Below are positions 9,164 to 18,054 of a stretch of DNA of 36,843 bases, one piece after another. The notes under the pieces were generated by a model. The model ran no database searches. It was not told the origin of the DNA and was given only the letters and a program-made list of their open reading frames with translations. A program made the translations under genes and the position numbers. Numbering within the stretch: position 1 is the first letter of the stretch; the number at the start of each line of letters is the position of its first letter. Location: the NCBI GenBank assembly GCA_024640625.1, contig JAHEER010000032.1, positions 1 through 36,843 on the forward strand. Reading direction: 5' to 3'. This stretch comes from Desulfobulbaceae bacterium. GTDB taxonomy: Bacteria > Desulfobacterota > Desulfobulbia > Desulfobulbales > Desulfocapsaceae.

Positions 9164-9619
9164 ATGATATCACTTTCCAATCTCTCTCCCCAGAAGGGAT
9201 CGAAAAAAGATCGTAAGCGGGTTGGTCGGGGGCCTGGCAGCGGACTCGGGAAAACCTCAGGGCGTGGTCACAAAGGCGCCAAATCCCGTTCGGGCTATAA
9301 GTCTAAGCCTGGCTTTGAGGGCGGTCAGATGCCCCTGCAGAGGCGTTTACCCAAGCGTGGATTTAACAACAAGTTCCGCAAAGAGTTCGACATCGTCAGC
9401 TTGACTCAGCTCGATAAATTTGCCTCAGGTCAGGAAATTACCACTGAGACTCTGATCGAGGCTGGTATGGTAAAAGCCGGCCGCCAGGTGAAGGTTCTGG
9501 CCAATGGCGAAATCACCAAGCCGGTGACCGTCAAGGTCGAGAAGATCAGTGCCCAGGCCAAAGAGTTGATCGAAAAAGCGGGCGGTTCCGTAACTGAGAG
9601 TTCGGTTCCGGCAGAGTAG
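9164..9619 (+). CDS. rplO: 50S ribosomal protein L15
   Basis: This 151-residue protein is a typical L15. It has the Gly/Lys/Arg-rich N-terminal tail (R-V-G-R-G-P-G-S-G-L-G-K-T-S-G-R-G-H-K-G) that threads into 23S rRNA, then F-E-G-G-Q-M-P-L-Q-R-R-L-P-K-R-G-F. It starts immediately after the rpmD stop, and a GGTGGAGGAG site sits inside the rpmD end. A terminator-like hairpin follows before secY. Confidence 0.98.
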   Translation: MISLSNLSPQKGSKKDRKRVGRGPGSGLGKTSGRGHKGAKSRSGYKSKPGFEGGQMPLQRRLPKRGFNNKFRKEFDIVSLTQLDKFASGQEITTETLIEAGMVKAGRQVKVLANGEITKPVTVKVEKISAQAKELIEKAGGSVTESSVPAE

Positions 9620-9641
9620 CAGCGAAGAAGTTTGCAGAAGT

Positions 9642-9670
9642 GGTCGCTCCTGATAGGAGGGCCGCTTTTT
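9642..9670 (+). terminator. Terminator-like hairpin between rplO and secY
   Basis: GGTC (9642-9645) plus CTCCT (9647-9651) pair with AGGAG (9655-9659) plus GGCC (9660-9663), allowing one G-U pair and one bulged G. The loop is GAT, and GC plus five T residues follow (9666-9670). The shape fits a moderate intrinsic terminator or attenuator 18 bp before the secY ATG. Its 3' arm also contains AGGAGG-like sequence. Partial read-through into secY is the likely outcome; activity is inferred. Confidence 0.55.
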
Positions 9671-9687
9671 AGCATCTAAGGACTATT

Positions 9688-10992
9688 ATGAGCGGATTGC
9701 AAAGCGCAGCACAGATTCCTGAACTAAGAAAAAGGCTGCTGTTCACCCTGATGATGCTCGCCGTTTACCGGATCGGTGTGCAGGTGCCGACCCCCGGGAT
9801 CAACAGCGAAGCTTTGACGGCCTTTTTCCAGCAGAATGCGGGCACCCTGTTCGGCATGTTCAACATGTTCTCTGGCGGTGCATTGGAGAATTTTTCCATC
9901 TTTGCCCTGGGAATCATGCCGTATATCAGCGCTTCGATCATCATGCAGCTGCTTACCGTGGTAATCCCCCAGCTTGAATCACTGAAAAAAGAAGGTGAGT
10001 CCGGACGTCGAAAAATAACCCAGTACACCCGCTATGGTACGGTGGTGCTCAGTGTCATTCAAGGCTCGTTCATTGCCGTCGGACTTGAAGGCATGACCGG
10101 ACCCGGCGGGGAGATGATCGTTTTGGATCCCGGCGTTCAGTTCAAGCTGATGACCATGATCACTCTCACCTCCGGTACCGCATTCCTGATGTGGCTTGGT
10201 GAACAGATGACCGAGCGTGGAGTGGGCAATGGTATTTCGCTGATTATCTTTGCCGGTATCGTGGCTCGGGGTCCATCCGCTATAATCAACTCATTCGAGC
10301 TGGTGAGGGCGGGAGAGATCCAGATCTTCTTTGTACCCTTCATCGTCTTAATGATGTTGGGTGTAATTGGCCTGATCGTTTTTTTCGAAACCGCTCAGCG
10401 GCGCATTCCAATTCAATACGCCAAGCGAGTGGTAGGCCGGAAGGTCTATGGCGGACAGAGTTCGCATCTGCCATTAAAGATTAATGTTTCAGGGGTAATA
10501 CCGCCGATTTTTGCCTCCTCGATTATGATGTTTCCCGCCACCATCGGCAGCTTCATTCAGATCGACTGGGTGCAGAGGGCTTCGGCGGCCATGTCGCCCG
10601 GAACCGTCTATTACTATGTCTGCTTCATCGGTCTGATCGTGTTCTTCTGCTTCTTCTATGCGGCGGTGCAGTTCAAGCCCGAAGACGTGGCCGAAAATCT
10701 GAGAAAAAACGGCGGTTTTATCCCCGGCATCAGGCCTGGAAAGCGAACCGCTGAGTTTATAGACAAGGCGCTGACCAGGTTGACTGTTATTGGCGCAATC
10801 TATCTGAGCGCAGTATGTGTACTGCCGACAATTCTGATCTCCAAGTTGAGTCTGCCCTTCTACTTCGGGGGCACGGCCCTGCTGATTGTGGTCGGCGTCG
10901 GTATTGATACGATTTCCCAAATTGAGTCTCACCTGGTAATGCGAAATTACGAAGGTTTCATGAAACAGGGGAGAATCAGGGGCAGGAGATAG
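9688..10992 (+). CDS. secY: Preprotein translocase channel subunit SecY
   Basis: This 434-residue polytopic membrane protein is SecY, the pore of the Sec translocon in the inner membrane, partner of SecE/SecG and SecA. Signatures are the plug region with [20 protein letters not shown] (helix 2), [14 protein letters not shown] (cytosolic loop) and the [11 protein letters not shown] SecA/ribosome-binding loop. Ten hydrophobic segments are apparent. A TAAGGA site precedes the ATG. map follows three bases after the stop, with no adk between. Confidence 0.98.
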   Translation: MSGLQSAAQIPELRKRLLFTLMMLAVYRIGVQVPTPGINSEALTAFFQQNAGTLFGMFNMFSGGALENFSIFALGIMPYISASIIMQLLTVVIPQLESLKKEGESGRRKITQYTRYGTVVLSVIQGSFIAVGLEGMTGPGGEMIVLDPGVQFKLMTMITLTSGTAFLMWLGEQMTERGVGNGISLIIFAGIVARGPSAIINSFELVRAGEIQIFFVPFIVLMMLGVIGLIVFFETAQRRIPIQYAKRVVGRKVYGGQSSHLPLKINVSGVIPPIFASSIMMFPATIGSFIQIDWVQRASAAMSPGTVYYYVCFIGLIVFFCFFYAAVQFKPEDVAENLRKNGGFIPGIRPGKRTAEFIDKALTRLTVIGAIYLSAVCVLPTILISKLSLPFYFGGTALLIVVGVGIDTISQIESHLVMRNYEGFMKQGRIRGRR

Positions 10993-10995
10993 CAG

Positions 10996-11802
10996 GTGTC
11001 CTCAGCGGCCAGCAATTCAGCCGGAAAATCGATTACGATCAAGAGTCGTGACGAGATCCGGGTCATGGAGGAGGCAAACAGGATAGTCGCCGAAGTTCTG
11101 GTCATGCTGCAGAAGACGGTGGAACCAGGTATCACCACCTTCGAACTCGACCGTTTAGCTGAGGATCTTTGCCAGAAGAGAAAGGCCGTACCCGCATTCA
11201 AGGGATACCGGGGATTTCCAGGAAGTTTGTGCGTCTCGATCAATGAAGAGGTGGTGCACGGCATCCCCTCCAGGAAACGGAAACTTAAAAAGGGCGATAT
11301 CATCTCGGTTGACTTCGGCACCCTTTACAAGGGTTATTACGGTGATTCGGCGGTGACCATCCCGGTGGGCACTATCGATGGTGTCAAGGAGAAACTCCTG
11401 AAAGTCACTGAAGAGTCACTGCACAAGGCTATTGAGCAGGTCAGGGTAGGCAACCGTATTGCCGATGTCTCTGCGGCTGTTCAGGACCATGTTGAAACGC
11501 ACGGCTTTTCCATAGTTAGGCAGTTTGTTGGCCATGGTATCGGTACTTCTCTACACGAAGGTCCGGAAATTCCGAACTTTGTTCAGGACAACAGTTCTCC
11601 CCGCCTGCAGGAGGGCATGGTGCTGGCCATCGAGCCAATGGTCAATGCCGGAACCTACAAGGTGAAAGTCCTGAGGGATGGGTGGACGGTGGTCACCAGT
11701 GACAAGAAACCTTCCGCCCACTTTGAGCATTCGGTTGCGGTTACGGCGGACGGCCCGCTGGTACTGAGTTCCCGGGAACCGTTTAATGGAGAGGAGAAAT
11801 AG
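10996..11802 (+). CDS. map: Type I methionine aminopeptidase
   Basis: This 268-residue enzyme removes the initiator Met from nascent proteins using two divalent metals. The pita-bread fold residues are visible: H88 in V-V-H-G-I-P-S, the Asp of S-V-D-F-G-T, the Asp of G-D-S-A-V-T, the His of G-H-G-I-G, the Glu of A-I-E-P-M and the Glu of H-F-E-H-S. The GTG at 10996 is preceded by AGGAGAT. A short polar N-terminal extension of about 10 residues is unremarkable; an internal start cannot be excluded. Confidence 0.95.
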   Translation: MSSAASNSAGKSITIKSRDEIRVMEEANRIVAEVLVMLQKTVEPGITTFELDRLAEDLCQKRKAVPAFKGYRGFPGSLCVSINEEVVHGIPSRKRKLKKGDIISVDFGTLYKGYYGDSAVTIPVGTIDGVKEKLLKVTEESLHKAIEQVRVGNRIADVSAAVQDHVETHGFSIVRQFVGHGIGTSLHEGPEIPNFVQDNSSPRLQEGMVLAIEPMVNAGTYKVKVLRDGWTVVTSDKKPSAHFEHSVAVTADGPLVLSSREPFNGEEK

Positions 11803-11873
11803 TACTTCTCTTTTTCGTATCTGTGTATTATAGTAGTCTGTTTTGACGATTATTGATTAACTCAGGAAAGTTT

Positions 11874-12110
11874 ATGGCCAAGGAAGAAGCGATAGAAGTG
11901 GAAGGAACGATCATTGAGCCTTTGCCCAATGCCATGTTCAGGGTGGAACTGGACAATGGCCACAAGGTACTGGCCCACATCTCCGGCAAGATGCGCATGC
12001 ATTTCATCAAGATTCTGCCGGGTGACAGGGTGACTGTTGAGCTTTCTCCTTATGACCTGACGCGCGGTAGAGTGACGTTCAGGGCAAAGAACGCCAAGAA
12101 AAAGAGATAG
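11874..12110 (+). CDS. infA: Translation initiation factor IF-1
   Basis: This 78-residue S1-fold protein shows the IF-1 core: [37 protein letters not shown], and a basic tail. IF-1 blocks the A site during initiation. The ATG at 11874 has CAGGAAAG upstream and gives the conserved M-A-K-E-E start; an in-frame upstream ATT at 11853 is less likely. The protein is about six residues longer than the usual 72 through its basic C terminus. Confidence 0.97.
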   Translation: MAKEEAIEVEGTIIEPLPNAMFRVELDNGHKVLAHISGKMRMHFIKILPGDRVTVELSPYDLTRGRVTFRAKNAKKKR

Positions 12111-12120
12111 GAGTTGCACC

Positions 12121-12234
12121 ATGAAAGTTCGGTCATCGGTAAAAAAGATTTGCAGCGACTGCAAGGTGTATAAACGGAACGGCGTTGTCCGTGTGTCGTG
12201 CAAAGTCAAAAAACATAAGCAGAAGCAAGGATAG
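12121..12234 (+). CDS. rpmJ: 50S ribosomal protein L36
   Basis: This 37-residue gene is short. The translation begins [14 protein letters not shown] and ends K-H-K-Q-K-Q-G. Zinc ligands C11, C14, C27 and H32 have the classical CX2C-X12-C-X4-H spacing, so this is the zinc-binding (C+) form of L36. The site AGGAGTTGCACC directly precedes the ATG. It lies in the standard infA-rpmJ-rpsM order. Confidence 0.97.
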   Translation: MKVRSSVKKICSDCKVYKRNGVVRVSCKVKKHKQKQG

Positions 12235-12273
12235 TTCTTATCCATCCGGAAAATAGAGTATAGGAGATACATC

Positions 12274-12639
12274 TTGGCACGCATAGCAGGAGTTGACCTT
12301 CCCAAAAACAAACATATGGATCGGGCCCTGACCTATATCTATGGCATCGGTCTGACCTCGGCACGGAAGATTCTCGATGCCGTTGATCTACCCTACACGA
12401 TGAACAGTGACGATCTCAGCGGCGACGATATAAACAGGATCCGTAAGGTGATCGAGGATCAGTACATCGTCGAGGGCGACAGGCGCAGGGAAGTGTCCAT
12501 GGATATAAAGCGGCTGATGGATCTGGGTTGCTATCGAGGCAGGCGCCATCGTCAGGGACTGCCGGTGAGAGGGCAGAAAACCAAAACCAACGCCCGGACC
12601 AGAAAAGGCCCCCGTCGCGGTGCCGTACGCCGGAAATAA
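12274..12639 (+). CDS. rpsM: 30S ribosomal protein S13
   Basis: This 121-residue S13 begins A-R-I-A-G-V-D-L-P and has the helix-two-turn-helix segment [10 protein letters not shown]. The C-terminal signature is [14 protein letters not shown], followed by a basic tail. S13 forms head bridges to the 50S subunit and contacts P-site tRNA. The start is TTG at 12274, with TAGGAGATAC upstream. It is the first gene of the alpha cluster. Confidence 0.97.
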   Translation: MARIAGVDLPKNKHMDRALTYIYGIGLTSARKILDAVDLPYTMNSDDLSGDDINRIRKVIEDQYIVEGDRRREVSMDIKRLMDLGCYRGRRHRQGLPVRGQKTKTNARTRKGPRRGAVRRK

Positions 12640-12666
12640 ATTCACTAATCCAACAGGTAGATACGA

Positions 12667-13062
12667 ATGGCTGCTAAAAAGACGGAAACCCGGTCTAAGC
12701 GCAAGGTAAAAAAGAATATTCCTGAAGGTATCGTGCACATCTACTCGACCTTCAACAATACCATCGTCACGATTTCCGACAAACAGGGGAACGTGGTTTC
12801 ATGGTGCAGTTCCGGTGTGCTGGGCTTCAAAGGCTCCCGCAAATCCACACCATTTGCCGCTCAGAACGCGGTTGCCGACGCGACTAAGAAGGCAACCGAC
12901 CAGGGGATGAAGAAAGTGGAAGTCAAAGTGAAGGGTCCCGGACCAGGACGCGAAGCCGCCCTGCGGGCGCTGCTCAACGCCGGACTTGAAGTTACCCGAA
13001 TCTATGACGTGACCCCGATACCTCATAACGGTTGCAAGCCCCCTAAACGCCGCCGCGTTTAA
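12667..13062 (+). CDS. rpsK: 30S ribosomal protein S11
   Basis: This 131-residue protein carries the S11 signatures: [31 protein letters not shown], and C-terminal [18 protein letters not shown]11 lies on the platform next to the mRNA exit. The ATG at 12667 follows CAACAGGTAGATACGA, a moderate binding site. Confidence 0.98.
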   Translation: MAAKKTETRSKRKVKKNIPEGIVHIYSTFNNTIVTISDKQGNVVSWCSSGVLGFKGSRKSTPFAAQNAVADATKKATDQGMKKVEVKVKGPGPGREAALRALLNAGLEVTRIYDVTPIPHNGCKPPKRRRV

Positions 13063-13119
13063 AGGCTGAGACTGTTCTTATCTGAGAGGCTTTTCAGTAT
13101 TTAATCAACGGAGGCAAAG

Positions 13120-13749
13120 TTGGCTAGAGATACAGGGGCGGCGTGTCGACGCTGCAGACGTGAAGGACTGAAACTGTTTTTGAAAGGGGATCGGTGTTAT
13201 TCCGATAAATGCTCATTTGAACGTCGAGCTTACGCCCCGGGGCAGCACGGTCAGGCACGATTTAGGAAACAATCTGATTTTGCGGTTCAACTCAGGGAGA
13301 AACAAAAGGTCAAGAGCATGTACGGAATGCTCGAGGGTCAGTTTCGCCAATATTTCAAGAAGGCGGATCTCCAGAAAGGTGTCACTGGCGAGAACCTTCT
13401 GATAATGCTTGAGCGTCGTCTCGACAACGCTGTTTTTAGGATGGGCTTCGCCTCGTCCAGAAACCAGGCACGCCAGTTGGTCAGGCACAAGCACGTACTC
13501 GTCAATGGCAAAAAGGTCAATATTCCTTCTTACCAGGTTGGGGTGGGCGATGTGGTTTCCATCAAGGAGAAAAGCCGGGCCAACACCCTGATAAATGAAA
13601 GCCTTGATGCTGTTGAGAGGCGGGGAGTGCCGAGTTGGATTGAACTGGACAAGAAAGGGTATGCTTCGACGGTTAAAGCACTGCCGAATAGAGAAGAGCT
13701 GACCATGCCGATCCAGGAGCAGCTCATTGTCGAACTTTACTCGAAATAA
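13120..13749 (+). CDS. rpsD: 30S ribosomal protein S4, zinc-binding form
   Basis: This 209-residue S4 has N-terminal zinc ligands C9, C12, C26 and C31, so it is the C+ type. The S4 RNA-binding domain follows ([20 protein letters not shown] through H-V-L-V-N-G-K-K-V, about residues 97-135). S4 nucleates 30S assembly and in E. coli represses the alpha operon. The start is TTG at 13120 with ACGGAGGCAAAG upstream. A hairpin follows before rpoA. Confidence 0.97.
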   Translation: MARDTGAACRRCRREGLKLFLKGDRCYSDKCSFERRAYAPGQHGQARFRKQSDFAVQLREKQKVKSMYGMLEGQFRQYFKKADLQKGVTGENLLIMLERRLDNAVFRMGFASSRNQARQLVRHKHVLVNGKKVNIPSYQVGVGDVVSIKEKSRANTLINESLDAVERRGVPSWIELDKKGYASTVKALPNREELTMPIQEQLIVELYSK

Positions 13750-13767
13750 TTAGATTAAAAGGAATAT

Positions 13768-13806
13768 CGACGGACTCCCGGGGTAACCGACTCGGGATAT
13801 CCGTCG
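13768..13806 (+). promoter_or_regulatory. Hairpin between rpsD and rpoA
   Basis: CGACGGA (13768-13774) pairs with TCCGTCG (13800-13806), and inside it TCCCG (13776-13780) pairs with CGGGA (13793-13797), around a 12-base loop. Twelve base pairs with a small internal loop make this the strongest structure in the 175-bp rpsD-rpoA gap. The 3' side (TTATCAA) lacks a real T run, so it is more likely an RNA-processing site, stabiliser or protein-binding element than a terminator. Function is inferred. Confidence 0.5.
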
Positions 13807-13924
13807 TTATCAATTGAGAACTCTCGCCTGGTGGAAACAACCTGGTTTCTATTTCCGCCTGTCTGCACTGCTGGTGTCGACCCAGGGAAAAGAGGGTTTT
13901 ACAAACTATAAATAAAGGGATGAT

Positions 13925-14962
13925 ATGACTCACGCTGCCGACGAGAACATACCTTTTTACCGGAACTGGCACGAGCTTATTAAGCCTGAAAAGCTCGAAA
14001 CGGACAAGGACAGTCATACGAACTCCTACGCCAAAATCATCTGTCAACCGCTTGAGCGTGGATTTGCCACTACTATCGGAAATTCCTTGAGAAGGATTCT
14101 GCTTTCCTCAATTCAGGGAGCGGCCATCACCACGGTGAAAATCGAGGGCGCGCTGCATGAATTCACGACACTCAAGGACGTGATGGAGGATGTGAGCGAG
14201 ATTATTCTCAATATTAAACAGATACGTCTCAAGCTCAATTGTGAGGAGGCGCAGAAGATTGTGGTCGAGAAGACCGGGGCCGGCGAAGTAAGGGCCGGTG
14301 ACATTACCCCTTCTGCGTACGTTGAGGTGATGAACCCGGATCAGTTGATCTGTACGCTGACGGGTGACACAGAATTCTCCGCCGAAATGACCGTTGAGTG
14401 GGGTAAGGGGTATATGCCCGCCGAACGTCAGGAAAAAGACGAACTGTCCATCGGCCAGATTCCCATCGATGCTATCTTTTCGCCGATCAAACGGATGCAG
14501 TACGTAGTCTCCCAGGCCCGGGTCGGCCAGATTACCGACTACGACAAGTTGACCATGGAAATAGAGACCGACGGCAGCGTGACCCCAGAGGATTCGCTTG
14601 CCTACGCGGCTAAGATCCTCAAGGATCAGATGTCGATCTTCATAAATTTCAACGAGGAACGTGCAGAACCGGAAAAAGAGGACGAGCCCGATAAAGACGA
14701 GCCGCCGCTCAATCCCTATCTCGATAAACCGGTCGAGGACCTCGAGTTGTCGGTGCGGTCGGCCAATTGCCTTAAAAATGCCGAGATTTATTTCATCGGC
14801 GACTTGGCCCAGAAAACCGACCAGGAAATGCTGAAAACCAAGAATTTCGGGCGTAAATCGCTTAATGAGATCAAGACCCTGCTGGCTGAGATGGGGCTCA
14901 CCCTCGGCCTAAAATTCGACAACTGGCAGCGTCCGGAAATACCTGAAAAGAAAAAGGAATAG
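13925..14962 (+). CDS. rpoA: RNA polymerase alpha subunit
   Basis: This 345-residue protein is RpoA. The N-terminal assembly domain shows the [19 protein letters not shown] motif (about residues 43-61) and [10 protein letters not shown]. After an acidic linker (about residues 242-268) comes the C-terminal domain with [12 protein letters not shown], which contacts UP elements and activators, then G-R-K-S-L-N-E-I. The preceding AAATAAAGGGATGAT provides the binding site. It is 23 bp from rplQ. Confidence 0.98.
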   Translation: MTHAADENIPFYRNWHELIKPEKLETDKDSHTNSYAKIICQPLERGFATTIGNSLRRILLSSIQGAAITTVKIEGALHEFTTLKDVMEDVSEIILNIKQIRLKLNCEEAQKIVVEKTGAGEVRAGDITPSAYVEVMNPDQLICTLTGDTEFSAEMTVEWGKGYMPAERQEKDELSIGQIPIDAIFSPIKRMQYVVSQARVGQITDYDKLTMEIETDGSVTPEDSLAYAAKILKDQMSIFINFNEERAEPEKEDEPDKDEPPLNPYLDKPVEDLELSVRSANCLKNAEIYFIGDLAQKTDQEMLKTKNFGRKSLNEIKTLLAEMGLTLGLKFDNWQRPEIPEKKKE

Positions 14963-14985
14963 ATCAATCAGTTGAGGATAGAATC

Positions 14986-15372
14986 ATGAGACATGGAAAA
15001 TCCGGCAGAAAGCTCGGCCGTACAAGCTCGCATCGCAAGGCAATGTTCAGGAACATGGTTACCTCCCTGTTCGAACACGAGCGCATTGTCACCACCGAAA
15101 AAAAGGCCAAGGAGCTGAGACCCATTGCCGAGAAGATGATAACCTTGGCCAAACGCGGTGATCTGCACGCCAGACGTCAGGCCCTGAGCTATATGCAAAG
15201 CAAAGACGTGGTGGCCAAACTCTTTGACGAGATTCAGAGCCAATTCGCCGACCGCCAAGGCGGCTATACCAGGATCATAAAGACCGGTAACCGGCAGGGG
15301 GATGCCGCTCCCATGGCGATCATTGAACTGGTGGGTTACGAGGAAGATCTGGGCGAAGAAGACGAAAGCTGA
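14986..15372 (+). CDS. rplQ: 50S ribosomal protein L17
   Basis: This 128-residue protein has the L17 signature [29 protein letters not shown], and [19 protein letters not shown]17 sits near the tunnel exit. It ends the alpha cluster, as expected, and a strong terminator begins 24 bp beyond the stop. Confidence 0.98.
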   Translation: MRHGKSGRKLGRTSSHRKAMFRNMVTSLFEHERIVTTEKKAKELRPIAEKMITLAKRGDLHARRQALSYMQSKDVVAKLFDEIQSQFADRQGGYTRIIKTGNRQGDAAPMAIIELVGYEEDLGEEDES

Positions 15373-15396
15373 TTTTATTGCACCCATATCGCACTG

Positions 15397-15434
15397 AAAA
15401 GCTGGCACTGAACCTGGTTCATGTCAGCTTTTTT
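15397..15434 (+). terminator. Intrinsic terminator after rplQ
   Basis: AAAAGCTG (15397-15404) pairs at least partly with CAGCTTTTTT (15425-15434), and GAAC (15410-15413) can pair with GTTC inside. The 3' arm runs into six T residues, while the 5' A run would serve the opposite strand. It is a good candidate for the end of the S10-spc-alpha transcript. Confidence 0.8.
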
Positions 15435-15447
15435 GCATTTTGAGGTC

Positions 15448-16215
15448 ATGACCGAATCAAGAAAATTTCCAGAAGGAATGCGGCCGCTGGGCGGCGGGGA
15501 ATTCACCTTTAAATGTCACCCAGGCGTATCCTGTTTCACCGTCTGCTGTAAAAACGTTGAACTCGATCTCTATCCATACGATATCATCAGGTTGAGAACA
15601 CGGCTGGCAATCGATTCCGAAACGTTCATGCGCACTCACACGGAATTGAAGAAGGGCTCCAATCCCTACTTCCCGACCGTGATTCTCAAGCTTGCTTCAA
15701 CCGGTAAAGAAAAGCAGTGTCCCTTTCTGAATGAACAGGGCTGCACCGTCTATGAGGACAGACCCACCGCCTGCCGAACGTATCCGCTCGAACGGGCCGT
15801 AGACAGAAGATGTGCAAGTGGTCAACCAGAGGATTTTTACTTCCTGACCAATCACGACTATTGTAAAGGTCATTATGAACCGCAGCAGAACACGGTTAAG
15901 CAGTGGCTCAGAAGCCAGCACCTTGAACAGTTTAACCAGGTGAATGACCGCTGGGCCGAAGTCGATACCCTGTTCGGTTCCAACCCCTGGAAGGGCGAAG
16001 GCAGCGGCGGCCCCAAACAGCAGATGGCCTTTATGGTCTGTTACGATATCGACGGTTTCAGAACATTTGCCGAGGCACAGCGTCTCGTCGACCACTACCG
16101 ACTTAACCGGGAGCACAAAAAAAGAATTGCAGGAGATGATGCGGAACTGCTGAAATTCGGTTTTGAGTGGCTCAAAGATATCCTGGGCGGGAGATCTTCA
16201 CTGGTGAGGCGATAA
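15448..16215 (+). CDS. YkgJ-type Cys-cluster (zinc/iron-chelating) family protein
   Basis: This 255-residue protein belongs to the YkgJ/UPF0153 family. C23, C29, C33 and C34 form the N-terminal cluster (C-x5-C-x3-CC). Further Cys appear in C-P-F-L-N-E-Q-G-C-T-V-Y and R-P-T-A-C-R-T-Y-P-L. The family is thought to bind zinc or iron; its exact role is not established. The ATG at 15448, after TTGAGGTC, is preferred because an upstream ATG at 15421 lies inside the rplQ terminator. The gene sits alone between two ribosomal clusters, and nothing in the context suggests a specific partner. Confidence 0.85.
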   Translation: MTESRKFPEGMRPLGGGEFTFKCHPGVSCFTVCCKNVELDLYPYDIIRLRTRLAIDSETFMRTHTELKKGSNPYFPTVILKLASTGKEKQCPFLNEQGCTVYEDRPTACRTYPLERAVDRRCASGQPEDFYFLTNHDYCKGHYEPQQNTVKQWLRSQHLEQFNQVNDRWAEVDTLFGSNPWKGEGSGGPKQQMAFMVCYDIDGFRTFAEAQRLVDHYRLNREHKKRIAGDDAELLKFGFEWLKDILGGRSSLVRR

Positions 16216-16289
16216 GATGCTCAAAGGTGGAGAAAGAGTACCCGTCAGGTGCTTGCAGGAAGGCAGTTTTTATGTTAGAAGAGAATATT

Positions 16290-16317
16290 TTGCGCCAACC
16301 ATTTTGGGGCATATAGT
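16290..16317 (+). promoter_or_regulatory. Possible sigma-70-type promoter for rpsB
   Basis: TTGCGC (16290-16295) and TATAGT (16312-16317) are separated by 16 bases. The -10 matches the consensus at five of six positions and the -35 at three. It would start transcription about 85 bp before the rpsB ATG, giving a leader long enough for S2 feedback. Spacing and position are plausible, but the match is only moderate. Confidence 0.4.
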
Positions 16318-16356
16318 GAAAGCCAGTAAATACACACATTCCCTGCCAATCTGGTG

Positions 16357-16371
16357 TCGGCCGAGAGCCGA
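16357..16371 (+). promoter_or_regulatory. Hairpin in the rpsB leader
   Basis: TCGGC (16357-16361) pairs with GCCGA (16367-16371) around a CGAGA loop, about 40 bp before the rpsB start. S2-binding leader structures are known upstream of rpsB in gammaproteobacteria. Whether this short stem is part of such an element cannot be decided from one sequence. Confidence 0.3.
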
Positions 16372-16410
16372 TCATCGGGGAATGGAGGAACAACCAGAAG
16401 GAGGTTTATC

Positions 16411-17208
16411 ATGGCAAACGCAAGTGTAAAAGAGATGCTGCAAGCGGGGCTGCATTTCGGTCACCAGACCAGACGTTGGAACCCCAAGATGAAACCTTAC
16501 ATCTATGGGCCGCGAAACGGCATCTATATTATCAACCTGGATATTTCCAAGCGCATGTTTGATAAAGCCTGCGAGTTCATCACCCAGGAAATTTCCGGTG
16601 GAGGAGCGCTGCTGTTCGTAGGTACCAAGCGCCAGGCCCAGGCAATCATCCGCGAGGAAGCCAAGCGCTGCAACATGTACTATGTTGACCATCGCTGGCT
16701 CGGCGGTATGATGACCAACTTTCAGACCATTAAAACCAGTGTCGATCGGCTCAAGTCGATCGAATCCATGCAGGCGGACGGCTCGATCAACAGGTTTCCC
16801 AAAAAGGAAATTCTGATGATGGAGAAGGAGCGCATAAAATTGGAGCGCAATGTGGGCGGCATTAAAGATATGCGGGTGCTCCCAACTGCTGTTTTCGTGG
16901 TCGACCCCAAGGCCGAGGCGATTGCTGTTAACGAAGCCAAAAAGCTCGGTATCCCGATCATTGCAATTACTGATACTAACTGCGACCCGGATGGCATCGA
17001 CTACCTGATACCGGGCAACGATGACGCCATCAAGGCGATCAAGCTTGTGTGCCACTACGTTGCCGAGGCGGTTCTGCAGGGACAGGCGATGCGTGATGGT
17101 GAGGAGGCGTCGGAAGAGGCGCTGGAAGCGGCAATGGCTGATACTGATCAGGACAGCGCCATGGAAGAAGCTACTGAGACGGAAGAATCAGAGAACGCTG
17201 CTGAGTAG
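16411..17208 (+). CDS. rpsB: 30S ribosomal protein S2
   Basis: This 265-residue S2 begins [25 protein letters not shown], the canonical start, placed at 16411 by a strong AGGAGG. The upstream in-frame ATG at 16354 is not supported. Further signatures are F-V-G-T-K-R-Q-A-Q and the P-x-A-V-F-V-V-D-P segment. It ends in an acidic Glu/Ala/Ser tail (about residues 230-265) beyond the E. coli length. S2 binds S1 and the platform of the 30S subunit. Confidence 0.97.
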   Translation: MANASVKEMLQAGLHFGHQTRRWNPKMKPYIYGPRNGIYIINLDISKRMFDKACEFITQEISGGGALLFVGTKRQAQAIIREEAKRCNMYYVDHRWLGGMMTNFQTIKTSVDRLKSIESMQADGSINRFPKKEILMMEKERIKLERNVGGIKDMRVLPTAVFVVDPKAEAIAVNEAKKLGIPIIAITDTNCDPDGIDYLIPGNDDAIKAIKLVCHYVAEAVLQGQAMRDGEEASEEALEAAMADTDQDSAMEEATETEESENAAE

Positions 17209-17242
17209 CCATCATTAGCCAGCACACGGGCGATAGAATCAG

Positions 17243-17269
17243 AGGGGCAGTCGTCAGACAGCCCCTTTT
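17243..17269 (+). terminator. Hairpin terminator/attenuator between rpsB and tsf
   Basis: AGGGGC (17243-17248) pairs with GCCCCT (17261-17266), and inside it GTC pairs with GAC around a GTCA loop. A run of T follows the stem. It sits in the 191-bp rpsB-tsf gap. E. coli has a comparable intergenic attenuator that lowers tsf expression relative to rpsB. tsf may also have its own promoter, though none stood out. Confidence 0.7.
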
Positions 17270-17399
17270 CGTTGGCGGCAAAAACGCCTGATCCTGCTTT
17301 TGGTCGAGTTTTGCCGTACCTGGTTGAAGTTAATCATCTACTAGATAAGAAGACCTGCATCTACTGGCGAGGTGGTGCAGTGCTGTACGGAGGATTATC

Positions 17400-17996
17400 A
17401 TGAAAATTACCACCCAGATGGTAAAAGAACTGCGCGATAAGACCAGCGCCGGAATGATGGATTGCAAAAAGGCCCTCAATGAAACTGACGGGGATATGGA
17501 AAAAGCGGTTGACCTACTCCGTAAAAAAGGACTTGCCGTTGCCGCCAAACGTGCGGGCCGAGCCACATCAGAAGGCGTTGTTGAAACATACATTCACGCG
17601 GGCGGAAAGCTTGGCGTGATGGTTGAACTTAATTGTGAAACCGACTTCGTTGCCAAAACCGATCAATTCCGTGAACTGGCGCGCGATCTGGCGATGCACA
17701 TCGCGGCCTCCAATCCGGTGGCCATCGACCGTGAAAACGTGCCCGCCGATGTCCTGGCCCGGGAAAAGGACATCTATGTCCAGCAGGCGCTCGAATCCGG
17801 CAAGCCGGAGAACATCGTAGAGAAAATCGTCTCCGGGAAAATCGATAAATTTCTTGCTGAAATCTGTCTGCTCGAGCAGAAATATGTCAAGGATCCCGAT
17901 CTCAGTGTTCAGGATCTGTTGACCGATTGTGTGGGTAAAATGGGCGAGAATATTTCCGTAAAACGTTTCGCCCGCTTTCAGATTGGTGTGGAGTAG
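17400..17996 (+). CDS. tsf: Elongation factor Ts
   Basis: This 198-residue EF-Ts is a nucleotide exchange factor for EF-Tu. It opens with an N-terminal UBA-like domain (V-K-E-L-R-D-K-T-S-A-G-M-M-D-C-K-K-A-L) and the family core G-K-L-G-V-M-V-E-L-N-C-E-T-D-F-V-A, where the T-D-F-V motif contacts EF-Tu. It is at the short end for the family (E. coli has 283), matching the single-core-domain versions of many non-gamma groups. TACGGAGGATTATC precedes the ATG. Confidence 0.97.
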   Translation: MKITTQMVKELRDKTSAGMMDCKKALNETDGDMEKAVDLLRKKGLAVAAKRAGRATSEGVVETYIHAGGKLGVMVELNCETDFVAKTDQFRELARDLAMHIAASNPVAIDRENVPADVLAREKDIYVQQALESGKPENIVEKIVSGKIDKFLAEICLLEQKYVKDPDLSVQDLLTDCVGKMGENISVKRFARFQIGVE

Positions 17997-18054
17997 TCGG
18001 ACTGCGGTTCCGGTCTGAGAGCGGAGCCGTTCAAAACAGAACGGGGGTGCTTCG

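Noticed and set aside
11803..11873. Separate promoter for infA
   Set aside because: AT-rich text with TATTATAG and TTGACG is present, but no -35/-10 pair with acceptable spacing could be assigned.
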